Shown: positions 17,052 to 26,440, counted from the stretch's first letter. The stretch: 64,000 bases of DNA from Chloroflexota bacterium (GCA_958295775.1 CATQHC010000002.1:589663-653662); one strand, 5' to 3'. Notes: generated by a model not told the origin, from the letters alone. A program made the numbers and translations.

Positions 17052-18068
17052 TTACGCCAGCAGGGTCCAATCGAACAACACGCCCATGGCGTGAGACCGG
17101 TCCTCGGTCAGCATGGCATAGGCGTCGGCGGCATTTTGAGGATCATAGCGGTGTGAAACGAGATCTTCTACGTGCATCTGCCCACGGGTAACATAGGTAA
17201 AGAAGAGCTCGGTCATGTGTTTGTGGGTCCAGTGGGCGTAATCGGTCGCGCTGGGAGGCGGATTGCTACTGTGGGCGCCAATCAGCGTTACGCCGCGCCG
17301 GATGATGTCGCCCGTGAGGCGTTGGTCAGCAGGAGTACCGGTGTCACCAAGCAGGAGCAATTTGCCGAAGCGGCGCGCCAAAGGAAAGGCTGTAGGCAAC
17401 ACGGCGGCATTGCCGGTGATGTCGTATACGACGTCTGCAAGCCTGCCCTGCGTCAGTGATGCGATGGACTCCTCAGCGTCGCCGGAAAGCATATTCAACG
17501 TGTGCGTGGCGCCGTGGGTCTCCGCCAACGCGAGACGCGCCGGTGCAGTGTCAATGACAATTACTCGATTGGCCCCAAGCAGGCGCGCGTATTGCACGAC
17601 CAATTGACCGAGAATGCCGGCCCCAATGACAACCACGTCATCGCCAAGCCGGTGCTCCGCACGGCGGACGGCGTTTTGCGCAATGCACGCCAGGTAGAAC
17701 CAGGCGGCGGCCGCATCCGGGACCGCTTCCGGTATCTTTACTGCGCGGTTTGCCGCGGTGACGGCATATTGCGCGTGCCTGGCAGGCAACGCGACGCGGT
17801 CGCCAACCTCAAGTAAGGTGACAGCGCTCCCGACCTCTGCTACAACACCAACTGCGCTGTAGCCCGGCTGGAAAGGATACTTCACCCACTGGTCCCAATG
17901 CGTGCCCGGCGCAAAGTTCCGTTGCAGGCAAATGCACTCCGTGCCGGTGCTGATGAGGGAGGACTGCAGTTGGACTAATATCCCGTCAGGGCTGACTTCA
18001 GACACAGGATTCCTCTGCACGGCAACCGTGTCCTTCGCCAAGAAGTAAATGTTTAGTGATGAATCCAT
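17052..18068 (-). CDS. Zinc-type medium-chain dehydrogenase/reductase
   Basis: A 338-residue medium-chain dehydrogenase. The N-terminal GroES-like half contains 'SSLISTGTE' and 'GYSAVGVVAEVGSAV' with 'VGDRVAL', and the nucleotide half has a Rossmann motif 'VVIGAGILGQLVVQYARLLGA' followed by an acidic residue in 'VIVIDTAP', which favours NAD(H). The four-cysteine structural zinc loop is absent, as in the BchC-like/'STGTE' branch of the family. Late 'LVSHRYDPQNAADAY' is the usual C-terminal family motif. The likely substrate is a polyol, sugar or alcohol, but nothing nearby identifies it. It is divergent from the C45-type gene and converges with crcB. Confidence 0.83.
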   Translation of the reverse strand: MDSSLNIYFLAKDTVAVQRNPVSEVSPDGILVQLQSSLISTGTECICLQRNFAPGTHWDQWVKYPFQPGYSAVGVVAEVGSAVTLLEVGDRVALPARHAQYAVTAANRAVKIPEAVPDAAAAWFYLACIAQNAVRRAEHRLGDDVVVIGAGILGQLVVQYARLLGANRVIVIDTAPARLALAETHGATHTLNMLSGDAEESIASLTQGRLADVVYDITGNAAVLPTAFPLARRFGKLLLLGDTGTPADQRLTGDIIRRGVTLIGAHSSNPPPSATDYAHWTHKHMTELFFTYVTRGQMHVEDLVSHRYDPQNAADAYAMLTEDRSHAMGVLFDWTLLA

Positions 18069-18402
18069 GGGACGTTTACCACCTCATTCTGCTCTGCAAT
18101 TCAGCGCTGCGATCAAGAGAGTCCGCCCTTAGCAACCAGCGCAGACAATAAGTAAAGAGCGGAACCAACTGTCGTCCTCCTGAACACTGAGACCGATTCC
18201 ATTCCCATTGACAACACAAGTGTAATGATTGGACATTGCGCCACTAGGCGCAGTTGCAGTGCACTGGTGACATTATGCCAGTCTTGTCCACAATTTGAAT
18301 GCTTGCTGCGACATGTCATCCGGCGTAGGATGTGATTGAAACACTCCGCTGAAAACCGTCCCGCAACGAAGGTTATATTTACATAAAGCACAAGGAGCCC
18401 TA
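18069..18402. other. Divergent spacer between the dehydrogenase and C45-type genes
   Basis: About 330 bases with no gene. A TTATATT at 18371 lies about 30 bases ahead of the C45-type ATG and could be a -10 region, but the -35 at the right distance (CTGAAA) is poor. A TTGACA near 18208 has no matching -10. The gene start itself is fixed by CAAGGAGCC. Confidence 0.35.
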
Positions 18403-19467
18403 ATGCAGCAAGCTCAAGCGTATCCGTATTTCGAGGTAAACGGCACAACTCATGAGGTAGGCCGCAGACATGGGGAGGCGTGCCGCGAGCAGATCAGACT
18501 GTTTCTGGAGCGCTCGTATGAGACGATTGGAAGCTCTAAGCACCAGGACCGTGCAACACTGCGCGCACGAGCAGAGTCATTTGTGCCGTCAATCCAGGGG
18601 TTCATTCCCGACGCCATCCCTGAGATTGAAGGGATCGCGGCCGGCGCCAACGTGTCGTTTGCAGAAATTGTGTTACTCAACGTGCGTACCGAACTCACGT
18701 TGGGCGACGCCGGCCTGAGGGACGGCTGCAGTTCCCTTGGCTTCCTCACAAGCCGGACGGACAATGAGAGCACCATCATCGCGCAGAACCAGGACGTGGG
18801 CGACTGGATGAAGGACGTTGGCGTAGTCTTGCGGGTGGCGCCCCACGACAAGCCTGCGTTTATCATGTTCACGTGGGCGGGCGTCATTGGGTATCCGGGG
18901 TTCAATGAGCACGGGGTTGCTTTCGTGCAAAACCAACTCTACACGGAAGGGTGGCGGGTTGGTGTTTCCCATTACCCGCTCAAACGACGCATCCTGGAGT
19001 GTCGCAATCTTGCGGAGGCTCTTGACATAATGGGCGCGACGACGTTCTCGTCCGCGGGGAATTACCTCATGGTGGACGGGGACAATCGCTTGGTAGATGC
19101 CGAGATTGCAGCCCCCCACGGCGTTGGCGTCATCGAGGCCACTGGCGGCACGCTGGCACACACCAACAACATTCTTTCGCCTGAGCTTGAACGGTTCGAC
19201 ACATTTCAAGCGCAACTGCCCGACTCAGCGCCGCGCTGTGCCCGGGCAAACCAGCTCGTCTCGTCAGTAGAGCGCGTGTCCGCTGCAGACGTGATGCAGA
19301 TGATGTCGGACCATGAGGGATTCCCTCACAGCATTTGTAGACATAACGACGGCACACCCGAAAGCATCGAAACTGTCGCTTCATACGTCATGGAACCGCT
19401 GCAGGGCCGGCTCAACGTCAGCTACGGCAATCCGTGTGAGAACGGCTATTCGGCCTACACGCTGTGA
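18403..19467 (+). CDS. C45-family peptidase / acyl-CoA:6-APA acyltransferase-like N-terminal nucleophile hydrolase
   Basis: A 354-residue member of the C45/acyltransferase-like family of Ntn hydrolases, in which a precursor cuts itself to expose an N-terminal cysteine. The expected nucleophile is Cys109 in 'LRDGCSSLG'; 'IIAQNQDVGDWM' is the following conserved block, and 'TWAGVIGYPGFNEHGVAFVQNQL' contains the oxyanion-side residues. The precursor length is normal. Members cleave or transfer amide-linked acyl groups; the natural substrate is often unknown and is unknown here. A strong CAAGGAG site precedes the ATG by seven bases. It stands alone, divergent from the dehydrogenase. Confidence 0.85.
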   Translation: MQQAQAYPYFEVNGTTHEVGRRHGEACREQIRLFLERSYETIGSSKHQDRATLRARAESFVPSIQGFIPDAIPEIEGIAAGANVSFAEIVLLNVRTELTLGDAGLRDGCSSLGFLTSRTDNESTIIAQNQDVGDWMKDVGVVLRVAPHDKPAFIMFTWAGVIGYPGFNEHGVAFVQNQLYTEGWRVGVSHYPLKRRILECRNLAEALDIMGATTFSSAGNYLMVDGDNRLVDAEIAAPHGVGVIEATGGTLAHTNNILSPELERFDTFQAQLPDSAPRCARANQLVSSVERVSAADVMQMMSDHEGFPHSICRHNDGTPESIETVASYVMEPLQGRLNVSYGNPCENGYSAYTL

Positions 19468-19953
19468 AGGCACGGAGCACTCGCACGATCACCGCATGAG
19501 TTTCAGTCCATGGTGAACGCCGCGTTCTGCTTGGCGTAGACGGGGCCGGTAGCAGCGTAAGCGGTTGCCGCTAGGACCGGCGGCGTAACGCATCGTGGCG
19601 CACCTGCACTCGAAATCCCGGAAAACACAATGCTCGCGTTTTGGCGGGCACTGGCGCTCGGCGTCGACACTATTGACCTCGACGATCAGATGAGTCGCCT
19701 AGAACGAAACAATCTTGCTCGGGGGCGGAAATACCATCTCCACACCCACCGGCATTTATCGGACTCCGCAGTAGCGCTCAATGTCCAGCGAAGTGCAATC
19801 CATACGTGGATCGCAAAGTATTCTGCTGCGATGGATAGAAGACGCACTCTTAGGATTCCGCGCACTAGTGCCGTCAGCTTAGTTTGGGCAGCGGCGCGGT
19901 TCAAAAAGTGAGGGCAGATTCAAAGGACTATGAGGCCCAGTGCCCAGAAACAG
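19468..19953. other. Spacer of about 490 bases with no supported gene
   Basis: A 93-codon open frame on the plus strand (19630-19911) contains a stretch with a faint helix-turn-helix look ('SDSAVALNVQRSAIHTWI'), as in transposase N-termini, but it lacks a ribosome binding site and any other family feature, so I do not call it. Nothing else is visible before the terminator at 19954. Confidence 0.4.
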
Positions 19954-19989
19954 AATAAGTTCCGAGAATGTATCTTCTCGGAACTTATT
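19954..19989 (-). terminator. Terminator after the broken solute-binding gene
   Basis: A perfect 15-base-pair stem (19954-19968 with 19975-19989) with a six-base loop, immediately after the minus-strand stop at 19998. The T tract is short (CTGTTTCT on the minus strand). Confidence 0.75.
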
Positions 19990-19997
19990 ACTGCTGG

Positions 19998-21306
19998 CTA
20001 TTGCAGCAGGTTGCTTTGCAGCCACTTCCTTCCTTGCTCAATGGCCTGCGCAACGCTCACCTCACCTCGTGCCAGCGGCAACGTCACTTGGTGGAATAGG
20101 TGATAAGACATGAAAGAGCTGCTTGCCGCATGGGAAGCCTTGGCGTTGGCCAAGCCTTGGAGCGCCGTATCCTGAATAGGTTTGGGGAATATCAAGTCGA
20201 AGTGGTCCGTATCCGCTTGCTGGATGTATTGCCAGCCGGCAGTGACGGCCGGTAAGACCCGGCGCTCCCCAATCCAGTGCGCCAGAGGAACTAAGGCCCC
20301 ATACACGCCGTCTCCCGACGCCGCAGCCGGCACGGCCAGCACTTCCTCAAGCGCAAGCGGTGTGGCTTTCCGGGTACCTTGCGGCATTGGGGTGACGTTT
20401 GACCAGCCTTCCCACATGTTCTTGAAGAACGGCGAGAAACCCATCCCACTCTCCATACGGTTTGTCCAGCCTTGCAGGTCCTCCTGCGAGACACTGGGAC
20501 CATAGGGCAAGATGCCGTGCTCTCTTCCAAGTTCGTCCCAGACAGTAAGCGCACGTATGCTGGCCGGCTCCTCCAATCCTATCTTGCCCGTGTCAAGGTC
20601 TATGACCGTGCCACCCTCTTGGAGCAGGAACGGGAGCCAGTCCGGGAAGTGCCAATTTGCTATGAAACCCCACCGGTCCGGTGCGCCATCGTCGTTAGCA
20701 TCTGCGGGGCGCATTGTACGACAGCACCCCCGGGGAAATCGCCAAGGGTAACCCAATAGTCTGACCGCGCACGCGTACCAAGCGGCGGGCCTCTTCCGCA
20801 AGCTCTTCCAGGGGCAACTGACGGTCCGTGTTCAGCCAGCGCTCGAGAGGCGCAAACAGCTCAGTTTCGAACAAAACAAGAAGGTCCGCAGAGGACTGAA
20901 GCCAGAGCACGTCCGATCCTGCGACGCCGCCGGCGGCACGAGAGGAGAGGAAGTCTATAGCTCCGGCGATTGTCTGAATGACCCCGTTCTTGTCGGTAAT
21001 GACCGGAATATCAGTAGTCTTCAATTCCGTGCCTTCCGGCTGGCCGGGGATGCCGCCTTCGGCCCACCGTGATACTACTTCCCGGGCGAGATTGCTGGGC
21101 CGGGGAGGATTGAGCCGATTGGGGAACTCCATTAGCGCCAGAGTAACCTGTTCAGGCTCTCTGACGATCTTGACGTTGTCTCCCGCACTGGGAGCCGATT
21201 CTGCTCGTGATGGTGGGGCGTCTGCGTCAGCGTCGCCGCCGCAGCTTGCCAGCAGCGAAACTGCAGTACCGGACAGCGCGCAACTAAGCCATTCACGTCG
21301 TGTCAT
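19998..21306 (-). pseudogene. Broken extracellular solute-binding lipoprotein gene (deletion plus frameshift)
   Basis: The N-terminal part starts at an ATG at 21306 behind a strong GCAGGAGG site and encodes a paired-arginine lipoprotein signal ('MTRREWLSCALSG...LLASCGG', Cys22). It runs in frame to 'ISPGVLSYNAPRRC' and stops near 20695. The rest, from 'ADANDDGAPDRWGFI' to 'QGRKWLQSNLLQ', is in another frame. Compared with the intact paralogue at 23034-24365, about 27 residues between 'GVLxxNA' and 'xDDG' are missing, so a deletion of roughly 80 bases, not a multiple of three, removed an internal segment and broke the frame. The second half is well conserved, so the event may be recent or an assembly fault. 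No permease gene is next to it. Confidence 0.8.
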
Positions 21307-21463
21307 GGGCTTCCTCCTGCCACTGAATGCCGCTGGGAGAACTCCAGAATTGCTCCGCGGTAGGCCAATTGGATGGCAACCAAGTTTACGAAACGCAACT
21401 AGTGGGTGTAATTGCGGTGCGCTTGCATTCAGTGCTCGCTTCGGCGGATTCAACTATGGGGAT

Positions 21464-21493
21464 AGTGTAGACTTATGTAAATCAGATTGTCAA
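21464..21493 (-). promoter_or_regulatory. Promoter of the broken solute-binding gene
   Basis: On the minus strand TTGACA (21493-21488) and TACACT (21469-21464) are separated by 18 bases. Transcription would start near 21457, about 150 bases ahead of the ATG at 21306. Confidence 0.5.
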
Positions 21494-21647
21494 GCGTAAG
21501 GCCGCCTGTCCCCAACTTTTTTTCCATAAAATGTAGCACGCCGCGCAGCCTGAGCTTGTTGACCGTGCGGAATCTGTGTGGGATACTTGGAATGATGTCA
21601 GTAACGGTCAATGGTGTCCGAGCGATCACCGAACCGGAGGAGAGGGA

Positions 21648-22379
21648 ATGGGTGTCTTTTCGCGGATGGGCGCTGTGCTCAGCGCCAAAATTAACGCGCT
21701 GCTAGACCGATCTGAAGACCCGGCTGAGACGCTTGACTATGCCTACGAACGGCAGCTTGAGCAACTGCACAAGGTCAAACGGGGCATCGTTGAGGTCGTA
21801 ACATCGAAACGGCGGCTTGAGATGCAAGCTGCCAAACTGGAAAGCAACGAGGCCAAGCTGGTGGATCAGGCGCAGTGTGCCATTGAAGCGGGTCGCGAAG
21901 ACCTTGCCCGCATTGCGCTCCAGCGCAAGCAGCTTATTGTAACTCAATCGGATAGTCTCAGACAGCAAATACAAGCTTTGGAGCACGACCAAGAACGGCT
22001 CGCGCTTACCGAACAGAAGCTGGTTGCAAAAGTGGAGAACTTCCGCACGCGCAAGGAGGTCATCAAGGCCCAGTACAGCGCAGCAGAAGCCCAGACGCGC
22101 ATTAGCGAGACTGTGTCGGGCCTATCCGAAGAAATGGCTGACGTTTCATTGCTCGTTGAGCGGGCCGAAGAGCGCACCGAATCACTGCAGGCGCGGGCAT
22201 TGGCAATCGACGAGCTTGTGGATACCGGTGTACTTGAAGACTCCACCGGCTCGCGTTCCGATTTTGTGGATAGAGAGTTAAACAAGCTCAGCGCCGAGGA
22301 CGGCGTGGATGATGAACTGGAACTGCTGAAACGACAGTTTGAGGGCAAGGACAAGAAACAGTTGGAGAACCGCGCATGA
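21648..22379 (+). CDS. pspA: PspA/IM30 family membrane-stress protein
   Basis: A 243-residue, almost wholly alpha-helical protein of the PspA/Vipp1 (bacterial ESCRT-III) family, which polymerises on the inner face of the membrane and protects it under stress. The N-terminal amphipathic helix 'MGVFSRMGAVLSAKINALLDRSEDP' is followed by 'LDYAYERQLEQLHKVKRGIVEV' and long charged coiled coil. The start is fixed by GGAGGAGAGGG eight bases ahead of the ATG. Its stop overlaps the next start (ATGA), so it is translationally coupled to pspAA. It stands next to an HtrA protease and two-component system, which fits an envelope-stress role. No sigma-54 promoter or PspF gene is seen. Confidence 0.92.
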   Translation: MGVFSRMGAVLSAKINALLDRSEDPAETLDYAYERQLEQLHKVKRGIVEVVTSKRRLEMQAAKLESNEAKLVDQAQCAIEAGREDLARIALQRKQLIVTQSDSLRQQIQALEHDQERLALTEQKLVAKVENFRTRKEVIKAQYSAAEAQTRISETVSGLSEEMADVSLLVERAEERTESLQARALAIDELVDTGVLEDSTGSRSDFVDRELNKLSAEDGVDDELELLKRQFEGKDKKQLENRA

Positions 22380-22663
22380 TTGTCCGCATCGCGACCGTGG
22401 GCCAATACCGCCTCGATGACGACATCATCGGTGATTTGCAGCGGTTCGACGACGAGATTGAAGAAGCCGTGAGCGGGTCCGATAGCGAATCGTTCCAGCA
22501 ATTGCTTCAGAGGATGCACGACTTGGTGACCCAAAAGGGCACCGCGCTCTCGGATGAAGAGATCGTCCCGTCAGACGTCATTCTGCCGCCGCCCGATGAA
22601 ACTCTGGAGGAAGCGCAGAAGCTCCTCGGCACTGAGGGGTTCGTGCCGGGACGTTCAGACTAG
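22376..22663 (+). CDS. pspAA: PspA-associated protein PspAA
   Basis: A 95-residue small protein that begins inside the last codons of pspA (ATGA overlap). 'MIVRIATVGQYRLDDDIIGDLQRFDDEIEEAV' and the ending 'VILPPPDETLEEAQKLLGTEGFVPG' match the PspAA family, encoded beside pspA in Actinobacteria, Chloroflexota and Archaea. It is a soluble partner of the PspA polymer, with no known enzymatic activity. It is followed by a strong terminator, so the operon consists of these two genes. Confidence 0.85.
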   Translation: MIVRIATVGQYRLDDDIIGDLQRFDDEIEEAVSGSDSESFQQLLQRMHDLVTQKGTALSDEEIVPSDVILPPPDETLEEAQKLLGTEGFVPGRSD

Positions 22664-22740
22664 GCGCCGACTGTTTGCCGGCGATCCGAATGTTATCGGT
22701 GTGTCGAGTGTTAGTGGCATTTTGCTTTCGCAGATAGATG

Positions 22741-22773
22741 AGACGCCTGCCGCAATTGCGGCAGGCGTCTTTA
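22741..22773 (+). terminator. Terminator of the pspA-pspAA operon
   Basis: A perfect palindrome of two 15-base arms (22741-22755, 22756-22770), rich in GC and centred on CAATTG, followed by TTATG. The 260 bases from here to the next stop at 23034 contain no gene or other structure that I can see. Confidence 0.8.
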
Positions 22774-23033
22774 TGTCAATTACAGGTGTGGCTCTCTTGC
22801 GTGTGTGTCGCGACGCTTCGCTTCGAGAAGAGCGACAGGACACGCTGAGACTCTAGATTATGCGGTCCGGTCGTTTCGCCTCCGAATTCAGCCCAGACGT
22901 GTGCCAACAAGCCGTAAACTTCTTGCCACCGGGCAAGAGGTGTCTACTCCAGCCGTCACCGCCGCCTACTTAGAGAATTGCCACGTTCATTCCAACTGTA
23001 GAACTATTGCGCGGACGCGTTCTCAGCAAGAGG

Positions 23034-24365
23034 TCATTCGATGAGGTAGTTTTGCAGCCAGTTTGCAGCCTGCTCAATTGCCTGTTCGATTCCCACTTCG
23101 TCCCGCGCCAATCGCCAGGTAATGATGTTGAAGAGCGCCTGTGTCAGAGCTAGACTACTGGCAACGTGGGAAGCTCTTGCTTCGGTTAACGCTTGCAGCC
23201 CCGTGGCCCGGACTGACTCCGGAAAAATCAGGTCAAAGTGTTCGCGATCCGGCTTTTGCAAGTATTGCCAACCAGCAGTAACGGCGGGCAATGCGCGCCG
23301 CTCTCCCAGCCAGTGTGCCAACGGCACAAGCACTTCATATGCCAGTTCTCCATCGGCGGGCGCCGGAATTGCCAGCGCTTCCACAAGCACGAGGGGCGTT
23401 GTGTTCCGATCCTTCTTCGGGAGAGGGGTCACCATCTGCCATTGATCGGGCATGCGCTGCAAAAAGGGGGTGAAGTACATCCCCCTGTGGTTGAGATCAT
23501 TCCAGCCAAAGAGCTGCGCAACCGTTACATCCGGCCCATAGGGCAGGATGCCATGCTCCCTCCCTAGCTCATCCCAGGCACTAAGCGCGCGCAGGCTTGC
23601 CGGATCCTCAATCCCAATCTCGCCCGTCTCCAAGTCTGCAATCGTTACGTCTTCTTGCAGCAGAAATGGCAACCAATCCGGGAAAAAACCGGCCGCGGCG
23701 AAACCCCACCGATCGATTGTTCCGTCGCCATTCCTGTCATCGGTTAAGCGCTTTCCAGTTTCTATGAAGTCTTCCCACGTCCACTCGTGCGTAGGTCCCG
23801 CCTGGTTTGCGATTCTGAAGCGGTTGGCATTGTGCGCCAGCACACCGGGTGCGACTGCGATGGGCATCGCCAGGGTCTGAGAACGAAAACGTACGAGGCG
23901 ACGGGCCTCACCTGCAAACGCCTCCATCGGTCTACTCTGGTCAAATTGCAGCCACCGGTCGAGGGTTCCAATCAGTCCAGTCTTGAATAGTGCGGGAATG
24001 TCCTCACGGATTGGCAGCCAGATCAGGTCGACGGTAACTCCCCCTGCTTCGCGCGCGGCAAGAAACTCTCTCGCCCCGACCTGCAATGGTATTTTCGCAA
24101 GTTCAAACTGTATCTCATCCGAATTGCTGTCAATGCTACCCTTTGACCACTCCTGAATGGCATTCTGGGCAGGATGGACCGCAAAGGGAGTATCCAAGGC
24201 TGCAAGCGTGAGTTGCCGGCTATCGTTGGTAGACTCCGTTCCGGTTCCCACACGAGAATCGGGCGCTGCTGGCGAGGATTGCGCCTCTTCGTCATCGCCG
24301 CCACAGCTAAGCAGCAGCGCGTTTGCGCCAACTAATACAGAACTAAGTAGACTGCGACGTGTCAT
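23034..24365 (-). CDS. Extracellular solute-binding lipoprotein (family 1 type)
   Basis: A 443-residue exported lipoprotein. The N-terminus 'MTRRSLLSS...LLLSCGG' has a paired-arginine start and a lipobox with Cys21, followed by an acidic low-complexity linker. The body has the periplasmic-binding fold of carbohydrate ABC transporters: 'EWTWEDFIETGKRLTDDRNGDGTIDRWGF' and 'HWLGERRALPAVTAGWQYLQ'. It is the intact paralogue of the broken gene at 19998-21306 and lies 70 bases after the membrane/BON-like pair on the same strand. No permease or ATPase gene accompanies it, so it either works with a transporter encoded elsewhere or senses rather than imports. Ligand unknown. Confidence 0.8.
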   Translation of the reverse strand: MTRRSLLSSVLVGANALLLSCGGDDEEAQSSPAAPDSRVGTGTESTNDSRQLTLAALDTPFAVHPAQNAIQEWSKGSIDSNSDEIQFELAKIPLQVGAREFLAAREAGGVTVDLIWLPIREDIPALFKTGLIGTLDRWLQFDQSRPMEAFAGEARRLVRFRSQTLAMPIAVAPGVLAHNANRFRIANQAGPTHEWTWEDFIETGKRLTDDRNGDGTIDRWGFAAAGFFPDWLPFLLQEDVTIADLETGEIGIEDPASLRALSAWDELGREHGILPYGPDVTVAQLFGWNDLNHRGMYFTPFLQRMPDQWQMVTPLPKKDRNTTPLVLVEALAIPAPADGELAYEVLVPLAHWLGERRALPAVTAGWQYLQKPDREHFDLIFPESVRATGLQALTEARASHVASSLALTQALFNIITWRLARDEVGIEQAIEQAANWLQNYLIE

Positions 24366-24435
24366 ATGCTTTACCAGTTCCCTGGCATCCTGAAGACCAG
24401 TGAGTCAGTTTTCACTACTGGGGCAACCTCAGGCT

Positions 24436-25299
24436 CTAACTGTTGGTCGCCAGGCGCTCTGCCTGCGTGCGGTGGACTCTTGTAACCTCAACTTCGGTCA
24501 CACCGACCACCCGCCGGCCTATTTCCCGCACGCGGCGCAAGTGGTCGGGCGTGGCGAATTCACCGCCGATGTGTGCGACGCCGGTTTCCGCATCGATGCG
24601 GACCGTATGCAAACGGCAGTCAAAGAGATAGGAGTCATCCTTCAACAGGCGAAAGAGCGCGGCTTCACGACTCAGCCATTTCATTGGCTCGGTTGCTCTA
24701 GACCGCAACATCGGAAACACCAGGGCTTCCCAGGCTCCTTCGTATATAAGCCCTGCCAGCATCCAGGCGGGCGGAACCATAAAGAAGAACACCGGCGCGA
24801 TGCTTACCAGAAGCCCACTCGTCACACTCACCGCATGCAGGGCGGCCACTACCAGAAAGGGCACCACGACTAGAGCAATAACTGAATGGGGACCCGGATG
24901 CGAGGAGAAGTAGTGGCCGACGAGCAACTTCCAATATATACCCCGGCGGACACTCCAGCGGCGGACCGCTCCCATCACCGCCCCCAAGACTCCGCTACCG
25001 AGGATAACGAGTAAGAAAAAATATAATGTTGACAGCACGCCGGCGCCTGTAGATGCAGCAAGGGACCCAACGTCAATTGTGCCGCGGTTGAACATGACCG
25101 TGGCAATGAATCCAATCGCGCCAAATAACGCAAGTGGAATGCAAGGCACCAGCACACCGGCCATAAAGCCGGCCGCAATGACCGTACGCACGTCGATCAC
25201 TGTGAGCACGACGTCTGCCTCAAGCTCATCCGGCAAGTCGCTCGACGGTTCCTCTATCGGAGGGGTCCGTTCCATCCGCATAGGGTCCATGTTAACCAC
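24436..25299 (-). CDS. Unrecognised membrane protein with BON-like C-terminus (copy 2)
   Basis: I do not recognise a named family for the whole 287-residue protein. It has a charged N-terminus, about four hydrophobic segments (roughly residues 38-70, 80-110, 137-165 and 165-190), a conserved basic stretch 'GAVRRWSVRRGIYWKLLVGHYFSSHPGPH', and a soluble C-terminal 70 residues ('LHTVRIDAETGVAHIGGEFATPDHLRRVREIGRRVVGVTEVEV') that resembles a BON domain, a phospholipid-binding fold of envelope proteins. The GTG start at 25299 follows AAGGAGCG by seven bases and is three bases after the stop of copy 1, so the two are translationally coupled. Position downstream of HtrA suggests an envelope role, which is inference. 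Confidence 0.65.
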   Translation of the reverse strand: MVNMDPMRMERTPPIEEPSSDLPDELEADVVLTVIDVRTVIAAGFMAGVLVPCIPLALFGAIGFIATVMFNRGTIDVGSLAASTGAGVLSTLYFFLLVILGSGVLGAVMGAVRRWSVRRGIYWKLLVGHYFSSHPGPHSVIALVVVPFLVVAALHAVSVTSGLLVSIAPVFFFMVPPAWMLAGLIYEGAWEALVFPMLRSRATEPMKWLSREAALFRLLKDDSYLFDCRLHTVRIDAETGVAHIGGEFATPDHLRRVREIGRRVVGVTEVEVTRVHRTQAERLATNS

Positions 25300-25302
25300 A
25301 GT

Positions 25303-26313
25303 CTATCGCTCCTTGGAATCGTGACCGCCGTTTCGGCTGGTACGGATCACTGTAGTTACCAAGGCCTGCCACAGTATTCGCACAGACTGTAGCGCCCTTT
25401 GATGCAGCGGCATGTTTGCCACATCCGATGTTCGCCCTAGATAAAGCCTAGTGAAGGTTTGTTCTCCATCGATAAAGAGACTGTCTGGAGACTCAGCCAT
25501 TCTCGCGTGCGCTCTCTCAAGATCGGTGAGACCTTCCGTCGCTACGTCTCGAACTCCGATTACGCGCATTCCTATTTCTCGCGCCCGGCGGAATTGGTCG
25601 GGCGTGCGAAAGTCGGCGCGAATGTGCGCCACGCCGGTCTCTGTATCGATCCGGACCGCATGAAGCCGGCAACCAAACAGCTCTGAATCGTCTTTGAGCA
25701 TCTGTACAAGCGCCGCCTCGCGCCGTAACCACGCCATAGGTTCGCTTGCGGCCATGCGTAAGATTAGGAAGACAAGCGGCTCCCACACCGCCTCATATAT
25801 GAAGCCGCTGAGCGACCAGAGCGGAAACATGAAGAATAACACGGGAGCGATGCTCACGAGGTAGCCAACGTCGAGGCTGATTCTGTGCAGCGCAGCAGCA
25901 ATGAGCACAGGCGCCGCCAAGACCGCAATGAGCGTGTGTGGACCCGGGTGGGTCGAAAAGATGTGGCCCACGAGCAACGGCCAGGAAATGTACCGCCGCA
26001 CGCACCAGCGGCGCACCGTTCCCATGACGGCCCCTAGGACCATGCTGCCAAGGAGCACCAGCACGTAGACCCTCAACGCAATTAGCAGGTTTGCTGGTGA
26101 AATAACGAGCGACATCGTCTGGTAGACGGTGCCGCGATTGAAGAGAAGTGTGCCAAAGAGACCGGCTGAAACGAGAATTGCCAAGGGGATGAACGGCACA
26201 ATCGCCCCGGCCGCCAGGCCGGTCACAGCCGCAGTACGTAAGGTGACGACCGTGAATACCGCGTCCGCGTAGCTGGCGTCCGGCAATTCTTCTGTTGGCG
26301 GTGGCACCCGCAT
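25303..26313 (-). CDS. Unrecognised membrane protein with BON-like domain (copy 1)
   Basis: A 336-residue paralogue of the next gene, with the same layout: four hydrophobic segments, the block 'GTVRRWCVRRYISWPLLVGHIFSTHPGPHT', and a BON-like part ('LHAVRIDTETGVAHIRADFRTPDQFRRAREIGMRVIGVRDV'). It carries an additional 60-residue C-terminal tail that copy 2 lacks. The identity between the copies is high in the membrane part and in the BON-like part, so this is a tandem duplication. The ATG at 26313 follows TGGAGGGG. A plausible promoter lies 42-70 bases upstream, so the pair may be transcribed on its own as well as from the upstream HtrA operon. Confidence 0.65.
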   Translation of the reverse strand: MRVPPPTEELPDASYADAVFTVVTLRTAAVTGLAAGAIVPFIPLAILVSAGLFGTLLFNRGTVYQTMSLVISPANLLIALRVYVLVLLGSMVLGAVMGTVRRWCVRRYISWPLLVGHIFSTHPGPHTLIAVLAAPVLIAAALHRISLDVGYLVSIAPVLFFMFPLWSLSGFIYEAVWEPLVFLILRMAASEPMAWLRREAALVQMLKDDSELFGCRLHAVRIDTETGVAHIRADFRTPDQFRRAREIGMRVIGVRDVATEGLTDLERAHARMAESPDSLFIDGEQTFTRLYLGRTSDVANMPLHQRALQSVRILWQALVTTVIRTSRNGGHDSKER

Positions 26314-26354
26314 CGCAGCCCCTCCAGAACGACAATAACCGCCCCTCTGCCTTC

Positions 26355-26383
26355 AGATTATCTAGATAGTAGGGGACGGTCAA
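26355..26383 (-). promoter_or_regulatory. Possible promoter of the membrane/BON-like pair
   Basis: On the minus strand TTGACC (26383-26378) and TAATCT (26360-26355), 17-base spacer; the -10 overlaps the palindrome TATCTAGATA. The start would be near 26348, about 35 bases before the ATG. Confidence 0.4.
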
Positions 26384-26440
26384 GCCGTTAGGGGCACCCA
26401 CAGGGCCACGCTAAGTGACAGGGGCCATTAAATCAAGAAT

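Noticed and set aside
19630..19911. A 93-codon open frame with a faint helix-turn-helix, possibly a transposase remnant
   Set aside because: No ribosome binding site, no further family motif and no inverted repeats around it; probably chance.
23034..24365. The intact solute-binding gene as a member of the upstream HtrA operon with certainty
   Set aside because: It is on the same strand only 70 bases after the membrane pair, but neither a promoter nor a terminator in the gap is clear, so I leave the link open.
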